64,000 nucleotides of DNA from Mesonia sp. K7 (GCF_003233725.1 NZ_QKQV01000005.1:1-64000); one strand, 5' to 3'; counted from the first letter of the stretch, positions 6,703-16,771 are shown. Notes: generated from the sequence alone by a model not told the origin. Numbers and translations are program-made.

Positions 6703-9138
6703 ATGCACCATAAACATCAGCTAACTTTATTCCTTCTTTTTTTTTGCAGTTTGATACATGCACAAAAAACGATTTATGGTAAAGTTATCGATGAAGAGCT
6801 CAAAGAGCCTTTGCCTTATGCCAATGTTTTTGTAGGTGACGGAAACAACAGTACACTTACGGATATAGATGGTAGTTTTCAATTGAGTGTAAGTGATTCT
6901 ACCACTCATTTTGTAGTGAGCTATATTGGATATCAAAAAAAGACTATTTCTATAGGCGAATCCAATTTTTATGAAATCACCTTAAAGCCTCGTATTGAAC
7001 AGTTAAACGATGTCGTTCTAAACAATACGAGTGATTTAGCCAATAAGATTATCAGAAAAGCGATTTACTACAAACAAAAAAACGATCCAGATAATAAGTT
7101 TAAAACGTACACTTACCGAAGCTATAATAAACTCATTATCGACGACCAGAAACGTCTTTTAAATGTAAGATTAGACACGACACAAACTTCCGTAGAAACC
7201 ATTATAACTGAAGGCAGAGCTTATTTAAGCGAGCAAATAAGTGACTTTTCATACAGCAAAGAATACGGGCAAAAAGAAAATATTGTCGCCACACGAACAG
7301 CTGGTTTTAAAAAACCTGTTTATGAATTACTGGCAATGAAAGTACAATCTAACACTTGGTATAAAGAAGAATATGTGGTCTTTGGAAATGAATATGCAGG
7401 ACCACTTTCTCAATACCCGTTTAATAATTACACCTATAAAGTTTTAGACACTACAAAAACCAATCGCCCTGCGTTTGTGATTTATTTTCAGCCTAGACGA
7501 CAAAAAAAAGTTGCTGCTTTAGAAGGTGTTTTGTATATCGACACACTAAACTACGGTTTACAAAAAGCAGTTGGGCAACTTAAAGGTGAAGTAGACATCA
7601 ATGCTACACAGGAATTTACTTTTTACGAGCGAGAAAACATCTGGTTTCCACAACGGCATACCGTAACTTTAAAACCGGGAAGCACAGGCAAAAAAGTTTC
7701 TATTTTTGGCGGAAACATTTCCTTGGGAAGTTTACCAGAAGGGGAAGATGACCCAAATTTATTTTTACGATCAACGACTATCAACAAAGACATTTTTTTT
7801 AATCCTGTTTTGACCGAAGAAATCGATAAAAGCGCAATTACCTTAGATCCAAATGCTTTAAGTCAAACTGAAGATTTTTGGGAAGAAAATAGAATGATTC
7901 CCTTTACCGAAAGAGACCAAAACTCATTTGAAGAAATAGACAGTATTATCACCCAGGAACGCATCAACAGAAAACTCGACGTCCGGCATAATTTCAACAT
8001 TGGGTATTATCCTATTGGGTTTTGGAACCTTGATTTAAGAAGTATTTTTAAATACAACGATTATGAGGGAATCCGTTTGGGCGCTGGCGGAATTACCAAC
8101 GAAAAGTTCTCTGAAAAATTCCGTGTCAACGGGTTTTTGATGTATGGCTTTAAAGACAATGCTTTTAAGTATAATATTGGTAGCGGACTTGCACTGCGGC
8201 GCGAGTCGAACACTTGGCTGAATTTGGGCTACACTAAAGACATTCAAGAAGTGGGAAGTTATTTTTATGTCACTGATGCTCGTGAGTATACATTGTTTGA
8301 ACCACGACTGGTCAACATCAATTTTTATTACAAACACCGGACATATAAAGCCAGTTTACAGCACAATTTTTTCCCTAAATTAACCTCAGAATTTCAGTTG
8401 GCATCTAGTAAAATAGAACAAACCGGACCTTATCGCTTTGTTTACAACAATGAAGTTCTAGATCGTTATGATATTACAGAAGCTTCAGCAAGTTTTCGTT
8501 GGAGTCCTTTTAGTCAGTTTTTAAAATCTCCTGATAAAATTATCGAAGTTGATGTAGGCTACCCTAAATTTTCGTTTCAGTTTTCACAAGCCATTCCACA
8601 TGTTTTAGACGGAGATTTCTCGTACACCAAATTGGGCGCAAGAGTGATGTACAACATCCATAGAATTACCCAAAACAATACCGAGATTATTGCCGAAGTA
8701 AATTACGTAAGAGGAGAAATTCCGTTAACACACGCTTTTCACGCCTATCCGAACAACCCAACGAAAGATGAACTCTTACAACGCTTTTCCATTGCTGGGC
8801 GAAGAACTTTTGAAACCATGTATTTTGGCGAATTTTTTAGTGATAAATTGGCCACTATTCAAGCAAAACATAGGCTACGACCTCTCCATATCTCTAGACG
8901 TGTACAACCCGAAATTGTGTTTGTAACGCGCCATGCCATTGGCGATATGGATGATATCGAAAATCATCAAGGTGTTGGTTTCCAGTCACTAAAACACGGT
9001 TACAACGAAGCTGCTTTAGAAATCAATAAAATCTTTTTTGGCTTCGGACTTAATTTTGCGTATCGCTATGGTGCATATTATTTGCCGCAATTTGAAGATA
9101 ACCTTTCTTTAAAATTCTCTTTTTATTTTCAGCTTTAG
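6703..9138 (+). CDS. DUF5686/carboxypeptidase-like regulatory domain outer-membrane protein
   Basis: 811-residue exported protein. A signal peptide (about 1-20, ending IHAQ) is followed by a carboxypeptidase-regulatory-like beta-sandwich (about 21-100: IYGKVIDEELKEPLPYANVFVG and SYIGYQKKTI, as in TonB-dependent receptor N-termini). The remainder resembles the Bacteroidetes DUF5686 family and ends in aromatic-rich beta strands finishing in Phe-Tyr-Phe-Gln-Leu, typical of an outer-membrane barrel. The function of the family is not known to me. It stands alone between the frr terminator and the exporter gene, which has its own -7 box. Confidence 0.85.
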   Translation: MHHKHQLTLFLLFFCSLIHAQKTIYGKVIDEELKEPLPYANVFVGDGNNSTLTDIDGSFQLSVSDSTTHFVVSYIGYQKKTISIGESNFYEITLKPRIEQLNDVVLNNTSDLANKIIRKAIYYKQKNDPDNKFKTYTYRSYNKLIIDDQKRLLNVRLDTTQTSVETIITEGRAYLSEQISDFSYSKEYGQKENIVATRTAGFKKPVYELLAMKVQSNTWYKEEYVVFGNEYAGPLSQYPFNNYTYKVLDTTKTNRPAFVIYFQPRRQKKVAALEGVLYIDTLNYGLQKAVGQLKGEVDINATQEFTFYERENIWFPQRHTVTLKPGSTGKKVSIFGGNISLGSLPEGEDDPNLFLRSTTINKDIFFNPVLTEEIDKSAITLDPNALSQTEDFWEENRMIPFTERDQNSFEEIDSIITQERINRKLDVRHNFNIGYYPIGFWNLDLRSIFKYNDYEGIRLGAGGITNEKFSEKFRVNGFLMYGFKDNAFKYNIGSGLALRRESNTWLNLGYTKDIQEVGSYFYVTDAREYTLFEPRLVNINFYYKHRTYKASLQHNFFPKLTSEFQLASSKIEQTGPYRFVYNNEVLDRYDITEASASFRWSPFSQFLKSPDKIIEVDVGYPKFSFQFSQAIPHVLDGDFSYTKLGARVMYNIHRITQNNTEIIAEVNYVRGEIPLTHAFHAYPNNPTKDELLQRFSIAGRRTFETMYFGEFFSDKLATIQAKHRLRPLHISRRVQPEIVFVTRHAIGDMDDIENHQGVGFQSLKHGYNEAALEINKIFFGFGLNFAYRYGAYYLPQFEDNLSLKFSFYFQL

Positions 9139-9172
9139 ACTAAAAACTAATGATTTATTGCTAAGCATTTTA

Positions 9173-9180
9173 TACCTTTG
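9173..9180 (+). promoter_or_regulatory. -7 box upstream of MMPL exporter gene
   Basis: TACCTTTG fits TAnnTTTG 18 bases before the ATG at 9199. No TTG lies at the expected distance, so this is a half-promoter call. Confidence 0.5.
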
Positions 9181-9198
9181 CACGCCTAAATTTATGCC

Positions 9199-11601
9199 AT
9201 GCAAAAGTTGTTTAGTTTTGGTTTTTGGAATGTTATCGCAAGAGTAATTCTTAGAAACAGAATTTTATTCTTAGGTATTATCGCAGCGATTACTGTTTTT
9301 CTTGCATTTCAGTGGGAAAACATGCGTTTTTCTTATACCGAAGCTAACCTCCTACCCGATCATCATCCTGTAAATATTGAGTATAACAATTTTTTGGACA
9401 AGTTTGGTGACGAAGGAAATTTGTTGGTCATTGCAACAAATGATAAGGCTGTTTTTACTTCAGAAAAGTTTGATCAATGGATTGAATTATCTAAAAAATT
9501 AGACACTTTTGAGGAAGTTGAACATACGATTGGTATTCATAACCTTAAGACACTACAAAAATACCAAGATCCAAACCGTTTTGAGCTTACCGAAATAGAA
9601 GATTCTTTAGGGAACCCACTATCACCGAAAGAACTTAAAAACGAAATTTTTGAGAACCTACCTTTTTATGAAGGCCTGATATACAGTAAAAAATCAAACA
9701 CCATACAAACCGGGGTTTATATCGATAAAGATATCCTCAACTCTAAAAAAAGAAAAGAGTTTATTCTCAATAAGCTTCAGCCAATTTTAGACGAGTTTAA
9801 AACCAATAACAATATCGAGATTCACGTTTCTGGAATGCCCTATATCAGAACACTCAACTCACAGAACATTATCGATGAGATTGGACTTTTTGTTGGAGCT
9901 GCTTTGTTGGTGACTTCGCTTATTTTCTTTTTCTTTTTCCGATCGGTTAGAGCTACTATGATTTCGATGTTTACGGTCATTATTGGGGTCATGTGGGCGT
10001 TTGGCTTTTTAGGGTTATTTGAATTTGAAATTACGGTCTTAACAGCCATAATCCCTCCACTCATTATCGTGATTGGGATTCCTAACTGTATTTTCTTGAT
10101 CAACAAGTACCAGCAGGAAATAAAAAATCACGGAAACCAAGCCAAATCTTTACAACGTGTAATTACTAAAGTTGGAAATGCTACCTTGATGACCAACATT
10201 ACTACAGCTTCTGGTTTTGCCACATTTATCATCACTGAAAGCACTTTGTTGAAAGAGTTTGGTGTGATTGCTTCCATTAATATTGTAGCGATTTTTATCT
10301 TGAGTTTATTCCTTATTCCTATTATTTATAGCTTTCTGGCACCTCCAAAAGAGCGACACCTTAAACATCTCGGGAAAACTTGGATAGAAAATTTTGTGAA
10401 TTGGATTGTGCAAACCGTAAAAAACAGACGAATAGCCATTTATATTTCTTCACTAGTTTTACTGGTCGCAAGTATTATTGGTATTTATATGATTCGCGTA
10501 TCAGGAAGTTTGCTGGACGACATGCCAAAAGATACCACATTTTTTAGGGATATCGAGTTTTTTGAAGATGAATTTAATGGTATTATGCCGCTCGAAATTC
10601 TTATCGACACCAAAAGAGAAAAAGGGGTGATGAAGCTTTCTACCATCAAAAGATTAGAACGCTTACAAGAGCTTTTTGCTGATTATCCAGAATTATCGAA
10701 GCCACTTTCGGTGGTTGAACTGGTAAAGTACAGTAAGCAAGCTTACTATAACGGCAACCCAAAATATTACCAATTACCAACTTCGCAAGAGCAAAATTTT
10801 ATTCTTCCGTACTTAAAAAATATGTCTGACGGAAAAAATAGTTTACTCAATGCCTATGTAGATAGTACAGGACAATATGCCCGTATCACGGTGTTTATGA
10901 AAGATATCGGTACTGAGAAAATGGAGCGTATTGAAGATAATATATGGCCTAAAATCAATAAGATTTTCCCTGGAGAACGTTATGAAGTTTCGATGACTGG
11001 AAAAGCTTTGGTTTTTCAGAAAGGAACCAGTTATTTAGTAAAAAACCTAGTGCTTTCGCTTGGTTTGGCAATATTACTTATTGCTATTTTTATGGCTTGG
11101 ATGTTCCGTTCTACCATTATGATTGTGATTTCGCTTATCCCTAACCTTTTACCGCTCATTATCACCGCCGGAATGATGGGTTATTTGGGTATTCCTATCA
11201 AGCCATCTACTATCTTGGTGTTTAGTATTGCATTTGGAATTTCGGTAGATGACACCATTCACTTTTTGGCCAAATACAGACAAGAACTCAAAGCTAGAAA
11301 TTGGCGCATCAAACGTTCGGTTTATCCCGCTTTACGCGAAACAGCCGTGAGTATGTTTTACACTTCTATTGTGCTTTTCTTTGGCTTTTCGGTATTTATG
11401 ATAAGTAGTTTCGGAGGAACAGTTGCACTTGGCGGACTTGTTTCTGCAACGCTGCTTTTTGCCATGCTTTCTAATTTACTGCTTTTACCTTCTCTGTTGC
11501 TTTCTCTGGAAAAAAGCGTTTCTAACCAGAAAACTTTTAAGAAACTCCATCTCGATGTGATTGGCGAAGAGGAAGAGTTTGAAGACGAGCATGAAAAATA
11601 A
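9199..11601 (+). CDS. RND/MMPL-family transporter
   Basis: 800-residue inner-membrane protein with the duplicated architecture of the MMPL/RND superfamily: membrane helix 1, a large extracytoplasmic loop (about 40-215), a block of about five helices (about 225-370), then a repeat with helix 7, a second large loop (about 430-620) and a final block (about 630-780). GISVDDTIHFL in the second block resembles the conserved Asp-bearing helix of proton-driven RND exporters. Length and form are closer to lipid/sterol-type MMPL exporters than to the roughly 1040-residue drug pumps. No adaptor or TolC gene is adjacent. Substrate unknown. The C-terminus is acidic (GEEEEFEDEHEK). Confidence 0.85.
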   Translation: MQKLFSFGFWNVIARVILRNRILFLGIIAAITVFLAFQWENMRFSYTEANLLPDHHPVNIEYNNFLDKFGDEGNLLVIATNDKAVFTSEKFDQWIELSKKLDTFEEVEHTIGIHNLKTLQKYQDPNRFELTEIEDSLGNPLSPKELKNEIFENLPFYEGLIYSKKSNTIQTGVYIDKDILNSKKRKEFILNKLQPILDEFKTNNNIEIHVSGMPYIRTLNSQNIIDEIGLFVGAALLVTSLIFFFFFRSVRATMISMFTVIIGVMWAFGFLGLFEFEITVLTAIIPPLIIVIGIPNCIFLINKYQQEIKNHGNQAKSLQRVITKVGNATLMTNITTASGFATFIITESTLLKEFGVIASINIVAIFILSLFLIPIIYSFLAPPKERHLKHLGKTWIENFVNWIVQTVKNRRIAIYISSLVLLVASIIGIYMIRVSGSLLDDMPKDTTFFRDIEFFEDEFNGIMPLEILIDTKREKGVMKLSTIKRLERLQELFADYPELSKPLSVVELVKYSKQAYYNGNPKYYQLPTSQEQNFILPYLKNMSDGKNSLLNAYVDSTGQYARITVFMKDIGTEKMERIEDNIWPKINKIFPGERYEVSMTGKALVFQKGTSYLVKNLVLSLGLAILLIAIFMAWMFRSTIMIVISLIPNLLPLIITAGMMGYLGIPIKPSTILVFSIAFGISVDDTIHFLAKYRQELKARNWRIKRSVYPALRETAVSMFYTSIVLFFGFSVFMISSFGGTVALGGLVSATLLFAMLSNLLLLPSLLLSLEKSVSNQKTFKKLHLDVIGEEEEFEDEHEK

Positions 11602-11640
11602 CATCAAAAACTCAATAGATATTGTTTTTGGGCTAAGTAT

Positions 11641-11671
11641 TTGCTAAGCTAAAAGCTAAAATTTATCTTTG
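11641..11671 (+). promoter_or_regulatory. Promoter for asnS
   Basis: TTG at 11641-11643, a 20-base spacer and TATCTTTG at 11664-11671 match the Bacteroidetes consensus. The asnS start is 20 bases downstream. Confidence 0.75.
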
Positions 11672-11690
11672 TCGCTCAAAATTTATAAGA

Positions 11691-13133
11691 ATGACACACA
11701 CTAAAATTGTAGAGGTTTTAAGTTTAGATCCTGTGCTGCAGGAAGTACATATAAAAGGTTGGGTTAAGGCTTTTAGAAGCAATCGCTTTATTGCCTTAAA
11801 TGACGGCTCGACGATCAACAATATACAATGTGTTGTAGATTTTGAAAATACAGACGAAGCTATCCTCAATGAGATTACGGTTGGTGCAGCCATTGCAGTA
11901 AAAGGAATTCTAAAAGAAAGCCAAGGACAAGGACAAAATGTAGAGATTGAAGTACAATCGGTTGAAATTCTGGGTAAAGCAGACCCCGAAGAAGTAAAAA
12001 AAACCATTCTTTCGCCAAAACGCCATTCCTTAGAGAAACTAAGAGAGCAAGCGCATTTGCGTGTTAGAACCAACACTTTTAGTGCTATTATGCGTGTACG
12101 TTCTAAACTCTCATTTGCAGTACATCAATATTTTCAAGAGAACGGTTTTAACTATGTCAACACACCCATAATTACCGGAAGTGATGCCGAAGGTGCAGGT
12201 GAAATGTTCAAAGTCACGAACTTCGATTTAAAAAATATTCCGCTTGACGAAAACGGAAAAATAGATTACAAAAAAGACTTTTTTGGGAAAGAAACCAATC
12301 TTACCGTAAGCGGACAGTTAGAAGGCGAGACCTACGCTTTAGGTTTAGGTCAGATTTATACATTCGGCCCTACTTTTAGAGCAGAAAATTCCAATACTTC
12401 ACGTCACCTTGCCGAATTTTGGATGATTGAACCTGAAGTTGCTTTCTGCGATCTTGACGGAAATATGGATTTGGCAGAAGATTTTATTAAATATGTGATT
12501 AACTATGTGTTGGAAAACTGTGATGATGATCTAGCCTTTTTAGAAAACCGACAAGCGCAAGAAGACAAAAGTAAACCAGAAGCCGAAAGAGCTCCGATGG
12601 CTTTACGCGAAAAATTAAAATTCATCACCGAAAATAATTTTAAGCGCGTGAGCTACACCGAAGCAATAGATATTCTAAAAAATTCGAAACCCAACAAGAA
12701 AAAGAAATTCAATTATGTGATTGAGGAATGGGGTGCCGATTTACAAAGTGAGCACGAGCGTTATTTGGTAGAAAAACATTTCCAATGCCCGGTAATTTTG
12801 TTTGATTATCCAGCCAATATCAAAGCCTTTTACATGCGTCTAAACGAAGACGGAAAAACCGTGAGAGCGATGGATATCCTTTTCCCAGGAATTGGTGAGA
12901 TTGTGGGTGGCTCACAGCGAGAAGAACGTCTTGAAGTACTACAAGAAAAAATGAAAGCCATCGGTATCGACGAAAAAGAACTTTGGTGGTACCTCGACAC
13001 CCGTCGCTTTGGTACTTGTGTACACAGTGGTTTTGGTCTTGGTTTTGAACGCTTGGTATTGTTTGCAACGGGTATGACCAATATTCGAGATGTGATTCCT
13101 TACCCGAGAACACCACAAAATGCAGAGTTTTAA
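11691..13133 (+). CDS. asnS: Asparaginyl-tRNA synthetase
   Basis: Charges tRNA-Asn. 480-residue class IIb synthetase: N-terminal OB-fold anticodon-binding domain (about 1-120, VHIKGWVKAFRSNRFIALNDGS) and a catalytic domain with the motif 2 region (TFRAENSNTSRHLAEFWMIEPE) and motif 3 (GFGLGFERLVLFATG near the C-terminus). The GSDAEGAGEMF segment is typical of AsnRS as against AspRS. A direct charging route for Asn is therefore present. Single gene with its own promoter. Confidence 0.97.
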   Translation: MTHTKIVEVLSLDPVLQEVHIKGWVKAFRSNRFIALNDGSTINNIQCVVDFENTDEAILNEITVGAAIAVKGILKESQGQGQNVEIEVQSVEILGKADPEEVKKTILSPKRHSLEKLREQAHLRVRTNTFSAIMRVRSKLSFAVHQYFQENGFNYVNTPIITGSDAEGAGEMFKVTNFDLKNIPLDENGKIDYKKDFFGKETNLTVSGQLEGETYALGLGQIYTFGPTFRAENSNTSRHLAEFWMIEPEVAFCDLDGNMDLAEDFIKYVINYVLENCDDDLAFLENRQAQEDKSKPEAERAPMALREKLKFITENNFKRVSYTEAIDILKNSKPNKKKKFNYVIEEWGADLQSEHERYLVEKHFQCPVILFDYPANIKAFYMRLNEDGKTVRAMDILFPGIGEIVGGSQREERLEVLQEKMKAIGIDEKELWWYLDTRRFGTCVHSGFGLGFERLVLFATGMTNIRDVIPYPRTPQNAEF

Positions 13134-13383
13134 GTTTTTGCTTTCGTAAGTTCTAATTAAGTATTGTCATGCTTAATTTATTTCACAATGCTTAAAACTT
13201 GATGAGATCTTAAATAATGCAGAATGTGATTGAAAACTTGCAGGTAAAATTATTAAAGTAAGTTTTAATAGTTATCATATTAATAACTTTTAAAGTAAAT
13301 ATTTTATATAAGTTTTATTCCACGGAAACGAAAGAATAGGTAAGCTTAACAAAAATTTTGGGATAATAAATCTTCTGATTTCT

Positions 13384-13391
13384 TATTTTTG
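13384..13391 (+). promoter_or_regulatory. -7 box upstream of rpoN
   Basis: TATTTTTG matches the -7 consensus 21 bases before the rpoN start. The nearest TTG (13358-13360) gives a 23-base spacer, longer than usual. The rest of the asnS-rpoN gap (13134-13383) shows no gene or clear terminator. Confidence 0.5.
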
Positions 13392-13412
13392 TTAGTATAA
13401 TAATGACTATTT

Positions 13413-14873
13413 ATGCTCAAACAGCAACTCAATCTTAAACTTTCGCAGAAACTCTCTCCGCAGCAAATACAGTTGATGAAACTGATACAGTTGCCCACTT
13501 TGGCTTTCGAGCAACGCGTAAAACAGGAGCTAGAAGACAATCCTGCGCTCGAAGGCGGAAAAGAAGAGACCGATAATTACGAAGACGAGTTTAAGAATGA
13601 TGATTATGAGGATAACGATTCGGAAGTGATCGAAACCGATTCTGACATTGATGTAGATGAGTATTTAAGCGATGACGAAATTCCCGATTACCGTACCCAA
13701 GCCAATAATTATAGTAGTGACGATGATGAAAAAAGTATTCCGTATGCTTCGGGCACTTCATTTTCTCAGCACTTAAAAAACCAGTTACAAACTTTTCGGT
13801 TAGACGAACAAGAAAAAGAAATTGCCGAATTTTTGGTAGGAAGCGTAGACGAAAGTGGTTACATCAGACGAGCGACTGCAGATATTGTAGATGATTTGGC
13901 GTTTACCCAAAATGTTTACACTGATGTCGAAACCGTAGAAAAAGTATTCCATATTGTGCACAGGCTCGATCCTGCTGGTGTTGGCGCAAGAGATTTGCAA
14001 GAGTGTTTGCTTATACAGCTCAAGCGAAAAGAAGCAAACCCTGATCAAGAACTGGCAATAGAAATTATCGAAAAGGGGTTTGAGCAATTCAGTAAAAAGC
14101 ACTACAGTAAACTTCTTGCTAAATTTGATATTACAGAAGATCAGCTACGTGATGCTATAGATGAGATTGCACACCTCAACCCAAAACCCGGAGGAAGTTA
14201 TGCCGGTAACAATAAAATTGTAGAGCAGGTTATTCCCGATTTTACGATTCGTATAAAAGACGGCGAGCTAGAACTCACACTTAACGGAAGAAATGCTCCG
14301 ACTATGCACGTTTCTCGTGAATACAGCAATATGCTAAAAGGCTATAAGGAAACCAACGAAAAGTCGAAGAAACAGAAAGAAGCAGTGATGTTTATCAAAC
14401 AAAAGTTAGACGCTGCCAAATGGTTTATCGAAGCCATAAAACAACGCCAAGAAACGCTTTTTGTAACGATGAATGCAATTATGCACCATCAGTACGATTA
14501 TTTTTTGTCTGGTGATGAAAGAGACCTCAAACCGATGATTTTAAAAGATATTGCCGATACTATCGATATGGATGTTTCTACCGTGAGTCGGGTTGCCAAC
14601 AGTAAATATGTGGACACGCCTTACGGAACCAAACTCATCAAAGAGTTTTTCTCGGAATCGATGACCAACGATCAAGGCGAAGAAGTTTCTACTTTAGAGA
14701 TTAAAAAGATTCTTCAAATGACCATTGAAGATGAAAACAAAAAGAAGCCACTTACCGACGAAAAACTGGCAAAGGTTTTAAAAGAAAAAGGTTATCCTAT
14801 TGCGCGAAGAACTGTTGCCAAATACCGAGAACAGTTGGATATTCCTGTAGCGAGACTTCGTAAAGAAATTTAA
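13413..14873 (+). CDS. rpoN: RNA polymerase sigma-54 factor
   Basis: Alternative sigma factor for -24/-12 promoters, dependent on AAA+ activators. 486 residues with all regions: Gln/Leu-rich region I (LNLKLSQKLSPQQIQLMKLIQLPTL is its start), an unusually acidic region II (about 47-105, rich in Asp/Glu/Ser), the core-binding domain, the helix-turn-helix segment (DIADTIDMDVSTVSRVANSK) and the RpoN box ARRTVAKYRE (about 464-473). No activator gene is nearby. The next gene starts 4 bases downstream. Confidence 0.97.
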   Translation: MLKQQLNLKLSQKLSPQQIQLMKLIQLPTLAFEQRVKQELEDNPALEGGKEETDNYEDEFKNDDYEDNDSEVIETDSDIDVDEYLSDDEIPDYRTQANNYSSDDDEKSIPYASGTSFSQHLKNQLQTFRLDEQEKEIAEFLVGSVDESGYIRRATADIVDDLAFTQNVYTDVETVEKVFHIVHRLDPAGVGARDLQECLLIQLKRKEANPDQELAIEIIEKGFEQFSKKHYSKLLAKFDITEDQLRDAIDEIAHLNPKPGGSYAGNNKIVEQVIPDFTIRIKDGELELTLNGRNAPTMHVSREYSNMLKGYKETNEKSKKQKEAVMFIKQKLDAAKWFIEAIKQRQETLFVTMNAIMHHQYDYFLSGDERDLKPMILKDIADTIDMDVSTVSRVANSKYVDTPYGTKLIKEFFSESMTNDQGEEVSTLEIKKILQMTIEDENKKKPLTDEKLAKVLKEKGYPIARRTVAKYREQLDIPVARLRKEI

Positions 14874-14877
14874 ACCA

Positions 14878-15480
14878 ATGAATTTCTTACTCAAAATAGT
14901 TTCTTACTTATTTCATCCTTTATTGATGCCTTTATTGGCAACACTTTTCTATTTTTTCTACAGTCCGAGATTTACACCAGTACCTGTAAGGAATGCTAAA
15001 ATATTAGCCATTTCTATCCTTACAATTTTTATTCCGGTGGTATTTTATTTTCTATTAAAGAACTTAAAAATCATCAACTCTCACGAGCTTACAACAGTAG
15101 CAGAAAGAAAAATTCCCTTACTCTTTTTAAGTATTATTTTATTGATCATCAATTATTTTGTCATGAAAGACCTTACGAGTTCTGAATTGTACTTCTACTT
15201 TAGGTCTTATATATATGCTGTACTTATTGCACTTTTCTTAATCTATTTTAAAGTGAAAGTAAGTTTGCACATGATGGCATTTACCGCGCTTACCAGCTTT
15301 GTGATTTTGATGAGTTACCTGTACGAAATTAACTTAGTTTATCTTATTGCTATTCTGTTTTTTGTAATGGGCTTGATTGCGAGTTCACGTTTACATTTGC
15401 AATCCCACAACCTAAGAGAAATTTTGTTGGGAATAGTTGTTGGTTTTTTACCTCAAGTAAGGATTTTTTTATATACCTAA
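14878..15480 (+). CDS. PAP2-like integral membrane protein
   Basis: 200-residue polytopic membrane protein, about six hydrophobic helices. The C-terminal half has a degenerate phosphatidic-acid-phosphatase-2 pattern: KVSLH (in place of PSGH) near residue 123, then SSRLHLQSHNLREILLGIVVG near 166-186, matching the SR...H...G core that holds the catalytic histidine. The N-terminal K-x6-RP motif is not evident, so activity is uncertain. Starts 4 bases after rpoN, so probably cotranscribed. Its stop overlaps the stop of the convergent barrel gene by 4 bases. Could be a membrane protein of unknown function. Confidence 0.6.
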   Translation: MNFLLKIVSYLFHPLLMPLLATLFYFFYSPRFTPVPVRNAKILAISILTIFIPVVFYFLLKNLKIINSHELTTVAERKIPLLFLSIILLIINYFVMKDLTSSELYFYFRSYIYAVLIALFLIYFKVKVSLHMMAFTALTSFVILMSYLYEINLVYLIAILFFVMGLIASSRLHLQSHNLREILLGIVVGFLPQVRIFLYT

Positions 15481-16196
15481 AGTATATAAAACATAAATCC
15501 AATTTTGAGTTCGCTTAACCCAACATTTTCATTAGAATTAAGCATCTTACCGTCGATCAAATCGTTGAGACTATAATACAAATGGAAATTGTAGGTGTTG
15601 TACCCAAAAGAAAGCGTAATTCCGTAGCGAAGCTTATTCACCTCAGGAATATTGGTTTCTTTTACAGAAAAATCATCTCCTACAAAATTGGCTTTCGTAT
15701 GATGAATGTATCCTAATTTTAACCCTGTGTATACTCGCCAAAACTTATAAGAAGTTGGGGTAGAATTCCGCCACCTAAACTGTATAGGAGCTTCTATTTG
15801 GTATATCGTAAAACGATTGGTATCGTATCCTCCTTCAATGGGATAAAACTGAGTTTCGTCTTGCCTTGCATCCATTATCAAATTTTGTCCGTAAGAGTTG
15901 GCAGACCAACCCAAACCAGCGGCAATAGCAATAGTTCTTCTTTCGTTTATTGGCATATCTCTCATAAAACCAATATGAAAACCTCCAGAAAAACCAGACT
16001 GTGTAATGTCGGTTGGTCGATCTAAAAGTAGATTGAACGTAAAACCTATATAAAACTGATCTTCTCTGTATTTAGTGTCGGTAATCGTGTCTAGTACCGT
16101 TTCTTTTATTTCGGTGGTGTCATTGACCTTCTCATTTTGTTGAGCTGTCGCGAAACCAAAAGAAGTCATTAGAAGAAGAAATACGAGTTTTTTCAT
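15477..16196 (-). CDS. Outer-membrane beta-barrel protein (PorT/porin-like)
   Basis: 239 residues. Signal peptide (about 1-19, ending GFATAQ), a short Thr/Asp/Glu-rich linker, then alternating amphipathic strands (FYIGFTFNLLL, GFSGGFHIGFMRDM, LRYGITLSFGYNTYNFHLYYSL) ending with Phe at the penultimate strand: the pattern of the small outer-membrane barrels that include the T9SS component PorT. Assignment to PorT itself is not secure. Its -7 box follows the terminator of the ExbD operon, so it is a separate unit. Confidence 0.65.
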   Translation of the reverse strand: MKKLVFLLLMTSFGFATAQQNEKVNDTTEIKETVLDTITDTKYREDQFYIGFTFNLLLDRPTDITQSGFSGGFHIGFMRDMPINERRTIAIAAGLGWSANSYGQNLIMDARQDETQFYPIEGGYDTNRFTIYQIEAPIQFRWRNSTPTSYKFWRVYTGLKLGYIHHTKANFVGDDFSVKETNIPEVNKLRYGITLSFGYNTYNFHLYYSLNDLIDGKMLNSNENVGLSELKIGFMFYIL

Positions 16197-16211
16197 CGTG
16201 TGAATTTAATA

Positions 16212-16219
16212 CAAAATTA
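16212..16219 (-). promoter_or_regulatory. -7 box for the outer-membrane barrel gene
   Basis: On the minus strand TAATTTTG fits TAnnTTTG, 15 bases before the ATG at 16196. No well-spaced TTG was found. Confidence 0.45.
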
Positions 16220-16223
16220 GGGC

Positions 16224-16254
16224 AAAAAAAAACATCCAACTTTAGTTGGATGTT
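16224..16254 (-). terminator. Terminator of the ExbB-ExbD operon
   Basis: AAAACATCCAACT pairs with AGTTGGATGTTTT around a 2-base loop; on the minus strand the stem is followed by a T-run (A-run at 16224-16231 on the plus strand). Confidence 0.88.
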
Positions 16255-16276
16255 TTAAATATTTATTAAAACTTAT

Positions 16277-16759
16277 TTACTCTAAGTTTTGAGACGCTTC
16301 ACCACTTCTTGTGGTATAGTTCACTCGATAAGCTTCAGCTTTACGAAGTTCATATTTGATATCAGAAACCAATCCCATATTGGTCTCACTATCTACTTTA
16401 AGCGCTGTGGTCAAAAATGGTTTTAACTCTTCACGCTTCGACTCTCTTTCTTCAATAATAAATTGCTGAATGTCTTTTAAATCGGCAAACTTATCATTCA
16501 ACTGAATTCTAGCTTCTTTACCAAATTGTTTTTGGTAGCGTTCGCTAGGTTTACCAGCATAAATGTACATCACCAAATCTTTCTTTTGCAGTTTCTCTAC
16601 CTGATCTGCGTAAGGTAACTCGTTTTTAATCATTAACGTGTTTTCACGCATAACCGTTGCCACCATAAAAAAGAATAGTAACATAAATACGATATCTGGT
16701 AAAGATGCTGTTGAAATAGCTGGCAGTTCGCCTCCTTTTTTCTTTTTAAATTTAGACAT
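16277..16759 (-). CDS. ExbD/TolR-family protein (second copy)
   Basis: 160 residues, last gene of the ExbB-type operon. A short basic cytoplasmic N-terminus, one membrane helix (about 23-42) with the conserved Asp of ExbD/TolR proton channels (STASLPDIVFMLLFFFMVAT), then a periplasmic domain. ExbD subunits work with ExbB to couple the proton gradient to TonB-dependent outer-membrane transport. It follows the other exbD by 12 bases; the two differ in length and sequence, suggesting a heteromeric or two-component ExbD set. Confidence 0.9.
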   Translation of the reverse strand: MSKFKKKKGGELPAISTASLPDIVFMLLFFFMVATVMRENTLMIKNELPYADQVEKLQKKDLVMYIYAGKPSERYQKQFGKEARIQLNDKFADLKDIQQFIIEERESKREELKPFLTTALKVDSETNMGLVSDIKYELRKAEAYRVNYTTRSGEASQNLE

Positions 16760-16771
16760 AGTCTTTAGGTT

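Noticed and set aside
13134-13412. Hidden gene or regulatory RNA in the asnS-rpoN gap
   Set aside because: The AATTAAG/CTTAATT stem near 13155-13178 is weak and AT-only, no T-run follows, and no open frame of note is present; only the -7 box at 13384-13391 is called.
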